Shown piece by piece: positions 45,317 to 57,699 of a stretch of DNA of 64,000 nt (its first letter is position 1; every line of letters starts with the position of its first letter). The position numbers and the translations under genes were made by a program. The stretch comes from Rhinopithecus roxellana (taxonomy: Eukaryota; Chordata; Mammalia; Primates; Cercopithecidae): NCBI RefSeq assembly GCF_007565055.1, contig NC_044556.1, positions 135,011,808-135,075,807 of the forward strand, given 5' to 3'. The notes under the pieces are model-generated. The model worked only from the letters and a program-made list of their open reading frames with translations, made no database searches and was not told where the DNA came from.

Positions 45317-47190
45317 AAATATAGGATTCTTGATTAACAGTTTTGGTTTTTTATTTTTGTTTGTTTAGCATTTTGAATGTGTCAGCCCACAGCCTTCTAG
45401 CTTCCAACATTTCTGAAGAGAAATCTGCTGATAATCTTTTTGAGGACCACTCGTGTAATAAGTCACTTCTCTCTTGCTGCTTTCAAAATTCTCTGTCTTT
45501 ATCTTCCAACAGTTTGATCAAACTGTGTTTCAATGTGAGTCTGTGAGTTCATCCTACTTGAAGTTTGTTGAGTTCGCTACGTGTTTATATTCATGTCTTT
45601 AATCAAATTTGGGACAGTTTCAGCCATTATTTCTTCAAATACCCTCTCTGCCCTTCACTCTTTCTACAAGGCATATGTTGGTCTGCCTAATGGTGTCCCA
45701 CATGTTCCTTAGACCCTGTTCTACTTTTCTTCAATCTTTTTTCTGTTTTTCATACTTGATAATTTCCATTGTCCTGTCTTCAAACTCACTCATTCTTCCT
45801 TCTGCCTGCTCAAATCTGCCTTTGAATCTCTCTAGTAAATTTCTCATTTTAGTCATTGTACTTTTTAGCTCCAGAATTTCTTTTTGGTTTCTTTTTAGGT
45901 TTTCTATCAATTTACTGATATTTCTACTTTGTTCATACATCATTTTCATCACCTTCTCCACATCTTCCTTTAGCTCTTTCAGTACCTTTAAGACAGTTGT
46001 TTTTAAAGTCTTTGTCTAGTAGATCCATTATCAGGTCTTTTCCAGGGATAGTTTCTATTGATTTACTTACTTTTTCCTTTTATGTGCCATACTTTCCTGT
46101 TTCTTTGTATTGTTTTTGTTGGAAATTGAAGGCTTGAATCTGTTAATGTGGTAACTCTGGAAATTAGATTCTTCTTCCCAGAGTTTGCTGGGTTTTGTTT
46201 TCGTATTTATTATTGTAGGCTGTTTCTTTGCCGAGAATCAGCCTAAGGTGTAAACTTAAGGTCTTCTCAGGTCTTTTCTGAGCCTGCACCTTCCCCTGGG
46301 TATCTGTGGTGACTTTCTAATTTCTCCTTTTATATGCAGTTGCTTTTAAGTGTCCTACTCTTCAATGTCTGGCTCCCAAAAGGGACAAAAAAAAAAGAAA
46401 AAAAGAAGAAAAAGAAGGGGGGTAAAAAGGTGTCATCTCTTTAAATTCCCTGGGAATCACTTCAGCCAAGCAGGAGGGGCTTGCAATACAGGGAGAAGTG
46501 CAAAACAATGGCCCCCACTTCTTTGTCCGCATCCCTGTGTTGAGAAGTGGCTATCAGTGATCAGAGCACAGATTCCAAATATTTGGAGGTCAGGTTCTGT
46601 TTTGCTCACTTTGGCTTCTACAAGTTGTATACACATGCATGGTTGCCCGCCACAGGGCTGAAGGGTGGGGAATGGGTAGCTGCTACTATGCTAAGAGCTA
46701 ATGTTAACCCTGACTGGGCGTGGTGTCTCACGCCTGTAAACCTAACACTTCCGGAGGCCAAGGCGAGTGGATCACACCGGGTGAGGAGTTTGAGACGAAC
46801 CTGGCCAACATGGCGAAACCCCGTCTCTACTAAAAATACAAAAATTAGCCAGGCATTGTGGCGGACGCCTGTAATCCCAGCTACTCAGGAGGCTGAGACT
46901 GGAGAATTGCTTGAACCCGGAGGGGCGGAGGTTGCAGTGAGCCGAGATCGTGCCACTTCACTCTGGCCTGGGCAAAAGAGCGAAACTCCGTCTCAAAAAC
47001 AAACAAACGAAAAACCCAATCAAATTAACCACAATTTACCATCATGCCTTCCCCTAGATGTTACAGTTCTTTAATAAACTCCAGATTTCCAAAATAGTTA
47101 CGTCAGACAGACTGCCAATGCAATTGTTCTCTACATGGAGAGACAGATTTCTGGTGCTCCCTACTCTACCATCTTTTCAGAATCCTCTCA
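45317..47190 (-). mobile_element. HAL1-type (half-L1) relic with ORF1 coiled coil
   Basis: The minus-strand frame at 45731-45961 contains SKLIENLKRNQKEILELKS and RFEQAEGRMSEFEDRTMEII, the coiled-coil region of an L1 ORF1-type protein, an RNA-binding chaperone. 5' leader-like sequence follows to about 46360, and again after the Alu (CATGGAGAGACAGATTTC to CAGAATCCTC). There is no ORF2. The frame opens for only 76 codons, so the copy is dead. Confidence 0.65.
46711..47015 (+). mobile_element. AluS inside the HAL1 relic
   Basis: Complete dimer with tail AAAAACAAACAAACGAAAAA. The 175-codon ORF at 46547-47074 merely reads through it. Confidence 0.92.
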
Positions 47191-49290
47191 TCTATGCTGC
47201 CCTTTTTTTGCCCGCATCTCCTGCTGGCCCGACTGAGAGTCTCATCTTCCACTCCAAGCAGTCTATTAAAGTGTGCCTTTCTGAAGTAACACAATTCCCT
47301 CTCTAAGATACATCCTGGTGCCACTTACAAAGATAATTTTTGGCCTTGCTAAGTTTCATGTCAATCTTCATATTGACCTGTTCACATATTGTTATCAAAT
47401 CCTGTGTCATCACACTTATAAAAGGTCATTATAATATCTATGGATACCAACTCACAAACATGTTCTGCTTTGTCAGTGAAAAAAACATCAACGGACGGGG
47501 AAGACTTTACTAAATTAAGGATACTTAACTTGTGTCAATTAAAAAGTGTATTACTTCACACATCAAAAAGCACTTCAAGAGCTATTCATTTTGCTGCCTA
47601 AAATACATAAAAATAAAATCACTTGGCTATTTAACAGATTATGGGGCTGTTAAATGAATTATATTAAAGACTTTAGCACTAAACCATGTCCACTCAAAGC
47701 ATAAAATTTCCTGCACATGTTTAATTCTATATCTCATTTTCAAATAAATGTCGACATTGAAACAATTTATTTTCTCAAGATTCTTCAAGAGTTATTTTAT
47801 ATTCTGGTGCCCTTGGACCTTTTGCTCTTCATCTTTTTTATTCATCTCCTGGAGCCTGGCTTGGATTACTGTTAGCTGAAAATAATGAGCTACAGATTGT
47901 TTACTTCACACCTAATGGTACCCACAGTGAGAATGACAGCTTATTATAACTAAGCAAATTAAATTACTGTAAGGTGAAATTAGTATGAGTCCATGGTAGC
48001 TAAATAATTACAGATCTGGGTCACTAGTCTGTCTACCAAGAAACATGCTGAATAATGAAATAGGTAACACTTAATAGCCATCTACATGTCATTTCAAATA
48101 CATATTCTCCTTTCACCTTTCCAACTTGGGCACAAAGTGAGTGTAAGCATTCCTATTTTATAGTTTGGGAAACGATGCAGAAACAGTTAAACAACTGTCC
48201 CTTGCCCCCAAATTAAACAGCTAGGAAGTGACAGAACTTGATATAAACTCAATTTTTTTCTGACTCAAAAGCCTATCCTCTTAATACTGAGATTTTGTTA
48301 TGCACTACTGCTTTTCATTTTACCATACATGTTTACACTCCAGGTATTTTTTATTGGAAACTGGAAATTAAGGCAGCCTCCTTGTTGACAATGTGGTTTA
48401 GTCAGCTGAACAGACACAAATTAGGTAGCATTTTAGACTTTTTATAAAGAACATGCCACTAGTAATTTTAGTACTTCCATGAAAATCCTTATTTTTCAGA
48501 TAATAATCTTATTTATGTGTTAGATGGTGAGCTACACGTATTTTCTGGACATTATTTACTGAGTCCTGGAAGGTTTTTATTTCTCCTAAAACATAAAACA
48601 GTATACAAAATATTTTTAAAACTCATTTCTTAGCAATTATTATTTTTTTAAAAAATTTCAGTTTTCATCACATTCCTTCATTTCCTGAAATCTCATTTAC
48701 ACTATACAATAGCACTCCAGTCTTCTACCCTGTCCTTCCACACATAAACCCATACCAAGGATCAAAAACACAAGAATACCTGATGTCTTCCTGTCTACAA
48801 AGATGTTAAAGGATAGTGATTTTTTCTCTCTCTGTTCTATAAAAGGAATTTCCAATATGGTTTAGTCAAAAGTCTCCCAATAGACAGAGTAATCATCTTT
48901 GGCTGAGCAATGTTGCTGACCTGAATTAAATAAATTTCAGGGACTTAATTTTTATAATATAGGTTTGCATTCATGATTCAAGAGGGGCTAATGTTAAGTA
49001 TGCAAATGAATTACAGTTAATTAATATGACGTTTGTCACTGTATTAAAGACTAATGCCAAGCGAGGAACACCAAGGGCTGCTAGAATGCCACAACTCTAG
49101 GCAATTGTTGGTGTTCTGAGCCTGGGATGCTTTGTCATTAGACTGACCAAAAAAATTTTAAAGTTACCATACCCATTGTGCTGGAGGTTTCAGGGAAATC
49201 GTCATTTTTATACACTATTGGTTGTAGTGTAGTTGATACAACTTTTCAGTTGGCAAGTTTAATGTTATCAAAAACTTTAAAATGTTTAAA
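47191..49290. promoter_or_regulatory. Repeat-poor, possibly conserved non-coding block
   Basis: About 2 kb with only one recognisable relic (reversed MIR, about 48090-48290). Near its right end ATGCAAAT (octamer, 49000-49007), TTAATTAA (49017-49024) and TGACGTTT lie within 35 bases. A regulatory role is inference. Confidence 0.3.
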
Positions 49291-49681
49291 CTGATGACCA
49301 GTATTTTCACTCCCAGGAATTATTCTACCATAATGACATACGCACATGTATGTTTATTCACACTAGCAAAGACACGGACTCAACCCAAATGCCCATCAAC
49401 GGTGGACTGGATAAAGAAAATGTGGTAAATATATACCATAAAGTACTATGCAGCCATAAAAAGAATGAGATGACACCCTTTGCAGCAACATGGATGGAGC
49501 TGGAGGCTATCACCCTTAGCGAACTAACACAGGAACAGGAAACCAAATACCACGTGTTCTCATTTATAAGTGGGAGCTAAACACTGAGAGCACATGGACA
49601 CATGGAGGGGAACAACAGACACTGGGGCCTACCGGAGGGTGGAGGGTGCAAGGAGGGAGAGGATGGAAAAGCTATCTATCA

Positions 49682-49960
49682 GACCAGGCGCAGTGGCTCA
49701 TGCCTGTAATCCCAACACTTTGGGAGGCCAAGGTAGGTGGATCGCTTGCGTTCAAGATCAGCCTGGGCAACATGGTGAAACCCCACATCTACAAAAAATA
49801 CAAAAAATTAGCTGGGTGTGGTGGTGAGCACCTGTAGTCCCAGCTACTTGGGAAACTGAGATGGGAGGATTACTTGAGCCCAGGAGGCAAAGGTTGCAGT
49901 GAGCTGAGATAGTGCCACCACACCCCAGCCTGAGCAACAGAGCAAGACCCTGTCTCAAAA
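49682..49960 (+). mobile_element. Alu nested in L1 3' UTR
   Basis: Complete dimer; its A-tail seeded the purine repeat that follows. Confidence 0.92.
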
Positions 49961-50168
49961 AAAAAGAAAGAAAGGAAAGAAGAAAGAAAGAGAAAGGAAG
50001 GAAAGAAGGAAGGAAGGAAGGAAGGAAGGAAGGAAGGAAGGAAGGAAGGAAGGAAGGAAGGAAGGAGCGAGGGAAGGAGGGAAGGAGGGAAGGAGGGAAG
50101 GAAGGAAGGAAGGAAGGTAGGAAGGAAGGAAGGAAGGAAGGAGAGAAGGAAGGAAAAGAAAGAAACAC
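49951..50168 (+). repeat. (GAAA)n/(GGAA)n homopurine tract
   Basis: About 218 bases almost purely A and G, broken by one C and one T. It includes a long uninterrupted GGAA array near 50004-50066 and GGGA-type variants after it. The ORFs over it encode only simple repeats and are artefacts. Confidence 0.97.
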
Positions 50169-50394
50169 CACTTATCCAGTACTATGTTTATTAACTGGAT
50201 AACAACATAATGAGTACACCAGACCCCCATGACACACAAGTTACCTGTATAACAAACCTGTACATGTACCCCTCAACCTAAAAATTTTATTTTTTAATAA
50301 AGCATCAATGTTAAAGAGATTCATGTGTAAGTATACATGTAAATCTTATATATGCAACATGGCAAAATGTATGTGCAAGGATGTTCACCTTAGA

Positions 50395-50560
50395 TTATTT
50401 CCCTCCAGCTTTATTGAGAAATAATTGACACATCAAAATTGTACATATGTGATGTATACACTGTGATTTGATATAGATATTTATCTACATTGTGAAATGG
50501 TTACCACACCAGTTAATGGCAGTTACCATTTTTGTGTATATAAAAGGTGAAAACCCTTAG
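50395..50560 (-). mobile_element. L1M 3' UTR fragment
   Basis: CTTTATTGAGAAATAATTGA and GTGATTTGATATAGATATTT, reversed L1M. Confidence 0.6.
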
Positions 50561-51140
50561 ATCTACTTAAATGTTCTTAAGTGACCTACTTAAGTGTTCA
50601 CAGACTATTGATGATTTTTTAAAAAACTTTAAAACAACTTAAATATTGAACAGTAGGGGAAGCAGTTGATTAGGTGGTGGCACCTTGACATGATGATATA
50701 CAATATGAAAGGCAGTACGGTCAGAGGACAGGCTTTTCAATCAGACACTCTAAGGTTTCACCTGACTCAGTCAAGTACTCGCTGCATGACTTGAACATCT
50801 CCTAGCCTCATATACTTTTATCTGTAAGGTGGTGATAATTTACCTACTTCATATAAATATTATAAAAATTAAATGAAAAATGTATATTTCTAAACATTTA
50901 GCATATAATCTAATACTTGAGGGGTATTGTTTTCTGTTTATTATGAATTATGTTTTAAATATGACTTTGTAATATGGGAAAATGCTTATACAATATTAAG
51001 AGTTAATTTACATACAGATAACAATTACAATTATAGAGATAATTTAAATATTTCTGTAATCTGTTGGTATGAATACAACACTGCACAATTTTTCTTTCTC
51101 ATTTTACCCTTGCTGGTTAATGGCAAGCCCTTAGCTCTGT
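50561..51140. other. Intergenic DNA, nothing recognised
   Basis: A MIR-like piece may lie at about 50690-50860. No gene. Confidence 0.4.
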
Positions 51141-51156
51141 CTTCCCAGTTTTTCCT

Positions 51157-52014
51157 TTCTTTTTTAATTTAACTTTTATTTTAAGTTCAGGGAGACATGT
51201 GCAGGCTTGTTAAATAGGTAAATGTGCACCTTGGGGGATTGTTGGACAGATTATTTCGTCACCCAGGTAATAAGCATAGTACTCATTAGTCATTTTTCCC
51301 GATCCTCTCCCTCCTCCCAGGCTCCACCCTCCAACAGACCTCATTGTATGTGGTTCCCCTGTATGTGTCCATGTGTTCTCATCATTTAGCTCCCACTTAT
51401 AAGTGAGAACATGTGGTATTTGGTTTTCTGTTCCTGTGTTAATTCACTTAGGTTAATGGCCTCAGCTCCATTCATGTTCCTGCAAAGAACATGATCTTGT
51501 TCTTTTTTATGGCTGCATAGTATTCCATGGTGTATACCACATTTTCTTTATCCAGTCTACCATTGATGGGCATTTAGGTTGATTCCATGTCTTTGCTATT
51601 GTGAATGGTGCTGCAACGAACATATGCATGCGTGTGTCTTTATGACAGAACAATGTATAGTCCTTTGGGTATATACCCAGTAATGGGATTGCTAGGTCGA
51701 ATGGTATTTCTGTTTTTAGGTCTTTGAGGAATTGATTGTCTTCCACAATGGTTGAACTAAATGGTTGAATTTACACTCCCACCAACAGTGTATAAACGTT
51801 CCTTTTTCTCCACAATCTCACTAGCAACTGTTATGTTTTGACTTTTTAATAATGGCCATTCTGACTGGTGTGAGATGAAATCTCATTGTGGTTTTGATTA
51901 GCATGTCTCTAATGATCAGTGATGCTGAGGGGTTTTTTTATATGACTGTTGGCCTCATTTATGCCTTCTTTTAAAAAGTGTGTGTTCATGTCCTTTGCCC
52001 ACTTTTTAATGTGC
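51157..52014 (-). mobile_element. 5'-truncated L1 3' end with target duplications
   Basis: Reversed L1 3' UTR and ORF2 end. The 79-codon minus frame at 51507-51746 holds ORF2 C-terminal sequence (IPLLGIYPKDY, KTWNQPKCPS). The target CTTCCCAGTTTTTCCT at 51141-51156 recurs, one T shorter, at 52015-52029. Confidence 0.92.
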
Positions 52015-52029
52015 CTTCCCAGTTTTCCT

Positions 52030-53100
52030 CTGACATTTCTGAGATGCCCCAGGGGCATATCTCCACATTTCATTCCCACAGCACCCAGGCTACTGCTGGT
52101 GTTACCTTGTCCACAGCAACTGAGCTGAAATTTTCTCAGCCTCCAACACTAGCCCTGTTGTTAAATGTGATGTCTGCACTTCTTGGCTGTGGTACCAGAA
52201 CCTAAACTACAATATTATTTAACCATCCATGGGAAATTAATGCTGCCTGACTGATACTAACTTTCCTAGTACTTCTCCTCTTCTTTCATTCCTTTTGTTT
52301 TGGTCATTTGTACCTCAGAATCAACACCTTATTTTATCCTACCCTATTTTAAAATTGTCTTTGTTTTATACATACAGCTTTGCCATTTATTTATTGATGT
52401 ATTTACTGATAGAGACTTCCATCTCCTTAATTAGATGATAAACTATTTAGGAGAGGAGATTAGATTTTATTTTTCTTTAGCCTATATTACACCCTACAAT
52501 ATCCAGCATAATTCTACCATAGACACAAAGTATAAACTCAGGACATTCTTTTTCATACAGTCTCAAAGATGCACTGAGGAATAAATTGTGTAATAGAGAA
52601 CTATAACTCAGCAAGAAATTTCTTTTTTCCTAACTGAGGTATCAAGGCAAAGAAATTTCTTTATGTTAATAGGGCACACTCTTGCATGTTGACATATCCC
52701 TTTCACTCACCGTACTACCACCATCCAGCCCTAAAATAGTTGAAAGGCAACAAGCCTCTGATCTGGGCTCCTTAGAACTGGTATATTCCTCCCCTCCACA
52801 GGCTGCTGAGACTGCTGATCTGAGATGTGCTTCCATAAGGAACAAGGCAGGTAGAGGCACTGGGGCACTGCATTCAACATGTATTACCCTGTATTTTTTT
52901 ATCACTTCATGAATATTCTTTCTTCTGCTTATTTGCTGGTTTCAGGTAAAAATAAAAATCTCAACCATGTCATTATTCATGCCAAGCCTTAAACCTGGAT
53001 CAAGCTTTGCTATCTAATGTTGCTCATCAGAGACAATTGTAAATCCTTCATCTACCTTATCTTATCTAATACTCACAAAAACAAAGGGTGACATGGAAGA
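52030..53100. other. Intergenic DNA with an L2/MIR tail
   Basis: An L2/MIR-type 3' end lies at about 52415-52550 (ATGATAAACTATTTAGGAG, ATCCAGCATAATTC). The rest is unassigned. Confidence 0.4.
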
Positions 53101-53104
53101 GATA

Positions 53105-53460
53105 GTTACAGTGCTCACCAATGACTGCAAAATGTCCACATCTCCCAGCTTCACTTGCAGATAGATTGGGACCATGGGACTAGTTCCCAACAGAGAACTA
53201 TGAGTAGAAATAGCATGTGTCTGGGGCCAAAGAAGTTAAAAGCTGACGTGCCTCCTCCATCCCTCTTTTCTCCTGCAATAATGATCTTGGCTTGGAAGCC
53301 ACCAGCCACAAGAGGAAGGTGAGCTCACATATCCACACTGGAATCTACAAGAGTGAAAAATATAATTTCATTGTGTTAAACCACTAAGATTTCAGAATTT
53401 GTCTGTTATAACCACATAGCCTATCTTGTCCTGACAAACATAGATAATACTTGGAATATG
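53105..53460 (+). mobile_element. Old MaLR-like LTR relic
   Basis: AAAATGTCCACATCTCCCAG and GTTAAACCACTAAGATTTCA, then AGCCTATCTTGTCCTGAC recall the body and end of an old LTR family. Confidence 0.45.
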
Positions 53461-55220
53461 TAATAACTAGTACAGAACAGGCACTAACTTATTAGAATGA
53501 ATGCAATGACCAATGAATGAATGTCATTGGCTGTAAATGACTGACATGGCCATATGAGTCCACACCAGTTGAACAGCCATGAAAACAATTCTACAAATTT
53601 TTCCCAGTTTTATAATTGATGAAACAGAATCCTAAGACAATGACTTGTAAATGGCAGAGTAGGAATTCAAAGCAGCTGTTTGATACATAGACCATTCTCT
53701 TTCTGTCTCAACATTCTGCTTCCTACTTGTTGAATGATGCCTAAATTACCGGAACAATTCATCAAGACTGCAGTAGAAGTGTCCAAATACTTAATTGTTT
53801 ATTTAAACCATAGGGCATGGTCCAATAGTACATGTTTATTCTTGTTGAATTTTCTATAACTTGAACTCATTCTTGCCTCTGTATAGGATGTCAGTATTAT
53901 ATTTTGCTTTTCCTTTCAAATTTGCCTTTGTCATTATTCATCATTAACCCTGAAACTATATTATTTAAGTGGATACTTCCAACTTTATGACATAACATAT
54001 ATTAAAAAGGCAAGATAAAATTAAATTGGATGAAGTGCTTGGCTTTTGGCATAGTTCTTTTGCTCCTGCTGCTCATTCTTCATTTAAATTCATGTCTCTT
54101 TTTCTTCATGACAGGATAATCATCTCCACAGCAACTAACTATTATATTACAAAGGACTATGCCTGTGAGTGAGAACAGATCAGCGGGAGCTGAGCAACAC
54201 TTAAGCAACAGAGATTCTATTTTCACATAAATATCTCTAATTATGATAAGCTAAGGAAGAAATATATCATCCCTACCTGACTCCCCCCCATAATACAAGC
54301 AGAGCTCTCTCTACATGGTTTCTCACATAAAAAATGGTGCTTTCAACCACAAATGTGTTTAATAAGAGCATATTCCCATATAGAGATGATATCACCTGTT
54401 ACTGTCAGGCAAATGTGTGTCTAGACTGAAAAGCAGGCACTGGTTGAATTAAAATCACACAGACATACTCCACAATTTAGAGTAGAAGTGAAAATAGGAT
54501 CTGTTTGTTACACAGATCCTGTGTAGACTGCTAATAACATCCAAAAAAAAAATAAATAAAACAATAAGCAAAAACCTCTTTAAAAGTAAAAGAGAAGGTA
54601 TAAAAATTGCCACTTGGCCAAAAGATATATGTTTTCAGAGTTTCTCTTTCCAAAGAGGATACTTAGAATGGTGTGGTCAAGAGCTGGTATAATTTGACTC
54701 ATCACAACAATGGTAAGATACTTTAAATTTGAAATGGACTTGAACATTTTACAACACAATCTCAAAGTAGCACTTTCACTGGCAAGCAGAATTCTCTAGG
54801 AGAGCTGAAACTGCAGTATTACACAAGTGATCAAATCCAAGAGAACAGTGGATGTCTATCAGATTCTGCCCATGACCCACTATTTTACACTGGTTTCATA
54901 AAATTTAAAATCGAATCATATTTATAATCTATAATACACAACCTTACAAGTGACATGCTTGAAGAATATCAGTGTTGCCTCTCCCACTAGATGATAAGCA
55001 TCTTGAGGGCAGGCAGTGTGTCTTGTATCATTATGCTATTTTCTATAACACTCAGGGCAATCTATGATAAAGAGTTATTGTCTCAATTCAATATTGAAAT
55101 GACAAGGTCCTCAGACATATGACAACAGGAACAAAAATAATTGAAGTTGACTCTTTTTGTTTTTTTGTCCCAAAGCTCAAATGAGTTGTATAGTGAAGGG
55201 CTCCAAAATTCACTACTCTA
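53461..55220. other. Intergenic DNA with small L2/MIR relics
   Basis: A reversed MIR piece at about 53615-53700 and an L2 tail at about 54975-55080 (CTAGATGATAAGCATCTTGA, GGGCAGGCAGTGTG). No gene. Confidence 0.45.
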
Positions 55221-55224
55221 GAAT

Positions 55225-55535
55225 TGTGTGTGTGTTTGTGTGTGTGTGTGTGTGAGAGACAGGGTCTCACTCTGTCACCCAGGCTGGAGTATAGTGGCAT
55301 GATCACAGCCCACTGCAGTTTGACCTCTCCAGGTTCAAGCAATCCTCCCACCTCAGCCTCCCCAGTAGCTAGGATAGGACTACAGCTATGTGGTACCATG
55401 GCTGGCTAATTTTTGTATTTTTTGTAGAGACGGGGTTTCACCATGTTGCCCAGGCTGGTCTCAAACTCCTGAGCTCAAGCAATCTATTCACCTCAGCCTC
55501 CCAAAGTGCTGGGATTACAGGTGTGAGCCACAAGT
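55225..55535 (-). mobile_element. Alu whose tail became a (TG)n microsatellite
   Basis: The tail end is (GT)n with one TTT interruption at 55225-55254. The dimer body follows in reverse orientation. Confidence 0.92.
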
Positions 55536-57060
55536 CTCCACACCACTCTTAAATGGACATTGTCACAAAACTATTATGTGTCCCATCTATTCTCCTAAAA
55601 GTCTGTAAGTCTTTCCAGAAAGTCATTTGTTTTCCCATAAATACTCTTCTCCTCCCCTTCCCTGTTGAAATGGTATATAGGTCCCAATTTATGTGTGTCC
55701 TATACATAAATGATTAAATCTATTTTCTTGCTAATCTGTTGTTTGTCAGTTTCACTTGAAAGCCTCCAAAAATTGAATCTAAGAGGGTAAAGAAAAATTT
55801 GTCCTCCCTGGCAGTTGTAAGGGGACCACCACTCTGGATTCTGTCATCACTGAAGCCCTCCCAAGTCATCTAATCCGTTCATCTGATTAAACGTCATCAG
55901 GAAAATGACATTGAACCCTCAGCCAGATCCCATTATCAGCCATCTCAAAGAAGCTTCTTCTTATCAACTAAAATCTCTAGCCCATCTCCCACCCCCACTC
56001 TCACGCCCATCTCTGCTCTATCTTAATCATCTTTATTGTCACTTTCTGTGTGCTGATGACTTGATGGAGGAAGTCAGCGAACTTGGTTGACATGGCTTTC
56101 TATAAATTCATGCTTTTCACTTCAATGGGGCCCACACTGCTGCCCAATAATCTGCCCAGTAATGCCCAGCAATTTGGTTATTTTTTACTGATTCCTTAAA
56201 ATCATCTATGTCACGGATAATATTCAAACTTTTAAACAACTAGTACGACAGAGGCATCAACCTTAAATTGATATGGTTCCAGAGCAGGGTCTGAGAGAGG
56301 ACCCAAGGTGCATTTTGCATTTACCCTTTCATTGCTGACTGAGGCCTGAGGGAGAAGCGGAGGTTACCTGAGCAGCAGATACCTGCCAACTGATAGAGAA
56401 GTGTGTTAATATTTTAACAACCAGTACAGCTGTATGATTTGAAGCAAGTAAATATCAGCTTTACTACAAGTTTTCCAAAAATGAACTTTCCTTTTTTTCT
56501 TGCCTCCCTTCAACATCTACTTTTCTTTTTATTTATTAACAAATATTTGTTGAACAGCAGGCACCATTCTAAGTAAACAAAAGACAAAAACTCCCTGTTC
56601 TTGTGGCCTTACATTCTGGTGAGGGGTGACAGAAAACAAATACAGTAGGTAAATTATATAGTATATTTGACAGTAATAAGAGCTATGGAAAAAGAGAAAA
56701 AGAAGAAGCTAAAGGGGTTCCAGATTGCAGAGAGCAAGTTAAGCTGCATGGGTGACTGGAGAGGAAACAGGCCATGCACATGCTTATGTTCTAGGGACTC
56801 CTCCTCATACAAAGATGATTTAACCTCCAACCTCCTTCTTTATAGAGATCAAAGTTACTTGTAAGTAATCTCTTCAGTTTTTCCTCCTTTCTACTTCTAA
56901 AATATCTTTATATTTTTTCTCTTCTCCTTGGCATCTTAGAGAAATAGGCATCCCTCATTCCAACGTCTGTTTTCCCTTACTTTCTCCCAGGACTTCTTCC
57001 TCTCACTTACTCCCCTTTCCACCATCTACAATCTCTTCCCATTCTGTCTCTTTAGATATT
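55536..57060. other. Intergenic DNA with a reversed L2 relic
   Basis: AACAAATATTTGTTGAACAG, then GTGGCCTTACATTCTGGTG at about 56535-56630 is the reversed L2 tail. The rest is unassigned. Confidence 0.45.
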
Positions 57061-57386
57061 GTTTTTTTTTTTGTTTTTTTTTTTTGTTTGTTTGTTTGTT
57101 TTGAGACAGAGTTTCACTGCCATCACCCAAATTGGAGTGCAGTGGTGCGATCTCGGTTCACTACAACCTCTGCCTGCCAGATTCAAGTGATTCTCCGGCC
57201 TCAGCCTCCCAAGTAGGTGGGACTACAGGCATGAGCCACCACATCTGGGTATTTTTTGTATTTTTAGTGGAGATAAGGGGGCTCACCATGTTGGCCAGTC
57301 TGGTCTTGAACTACTGACCTTAAGTGATCCTCCTGCCTCAGCCTCCCAAAGGGCTGGGATTACAGGCGTGAGGCACCATGCCCGGC
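57061..57386 (-). mobile_element. AluS-like element
   Basis: Reverse-oriented dimer with (TTTG)n-rich tail at 57061-57101. GATATT occurs on both sides. Confidence 0.92.
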
Positions 57387-57699
57387 CTTGATATTAAGTT
57401 AAATTTAAAACACTGCCACTCACCATAAATGTTTCTTGCAATTACAGCCTACTTCTGCCAATCAAAATCAAAGCCTTCAACTTCCTCATCACACACCTTC
57501 TCCTTAGCCTGTCACTGCTACCTTCTACCCTCTTCAAACAACTTAAACTGATCTCTGGAAAATCAGCGAAGACCCCAGATTCAAACTGCACCTGTTCACA
57601 GGTCTGTCAACTGACAATTGCCACCATCCAGGGAAGACTTGAGTTTGGAAGGAAATATCCACCTACAATTACTTGTATTAAAATAAATACTCAGTTTGT
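57387..57699. other. Intergenic DNA, nothing recognised
   Basis: No gene or repeat assigned. Confidence 0.4.

Larger units (their letters stand above)
49300..50295 (+). mobile_element. L1 3' end (L1PA/PB age) interrupted by Alu
   Basis: ORF2 end (TGGACTGGATAAAGAAAATG, AACATGGATGGAGCTGGAGG) runs to the 3' UTR at 49680 and resumes after the Alu and its tail at about 50170, ending after CTGTACATGTACCCCTC and an A/T-rich tail. 5'-truncated. Confidence 0.9.

Noticed and set aside
45609..46019. 136-codon hydrophobic plus-strand ORF resembling a membrane protein
   Set aside because: It is antisense to the ORF1 coiled coil of the HAL1 relic; the hydrophobic residues are a by-product of T-rich sequence.
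49758..50239. ORFs of 94-137 codons rich in Lys-Glu-Gly-Arg or Phe-Leu-Pro-Ser
   Set aside because: They are translations of the GGAA/TTCC array and the Alu.
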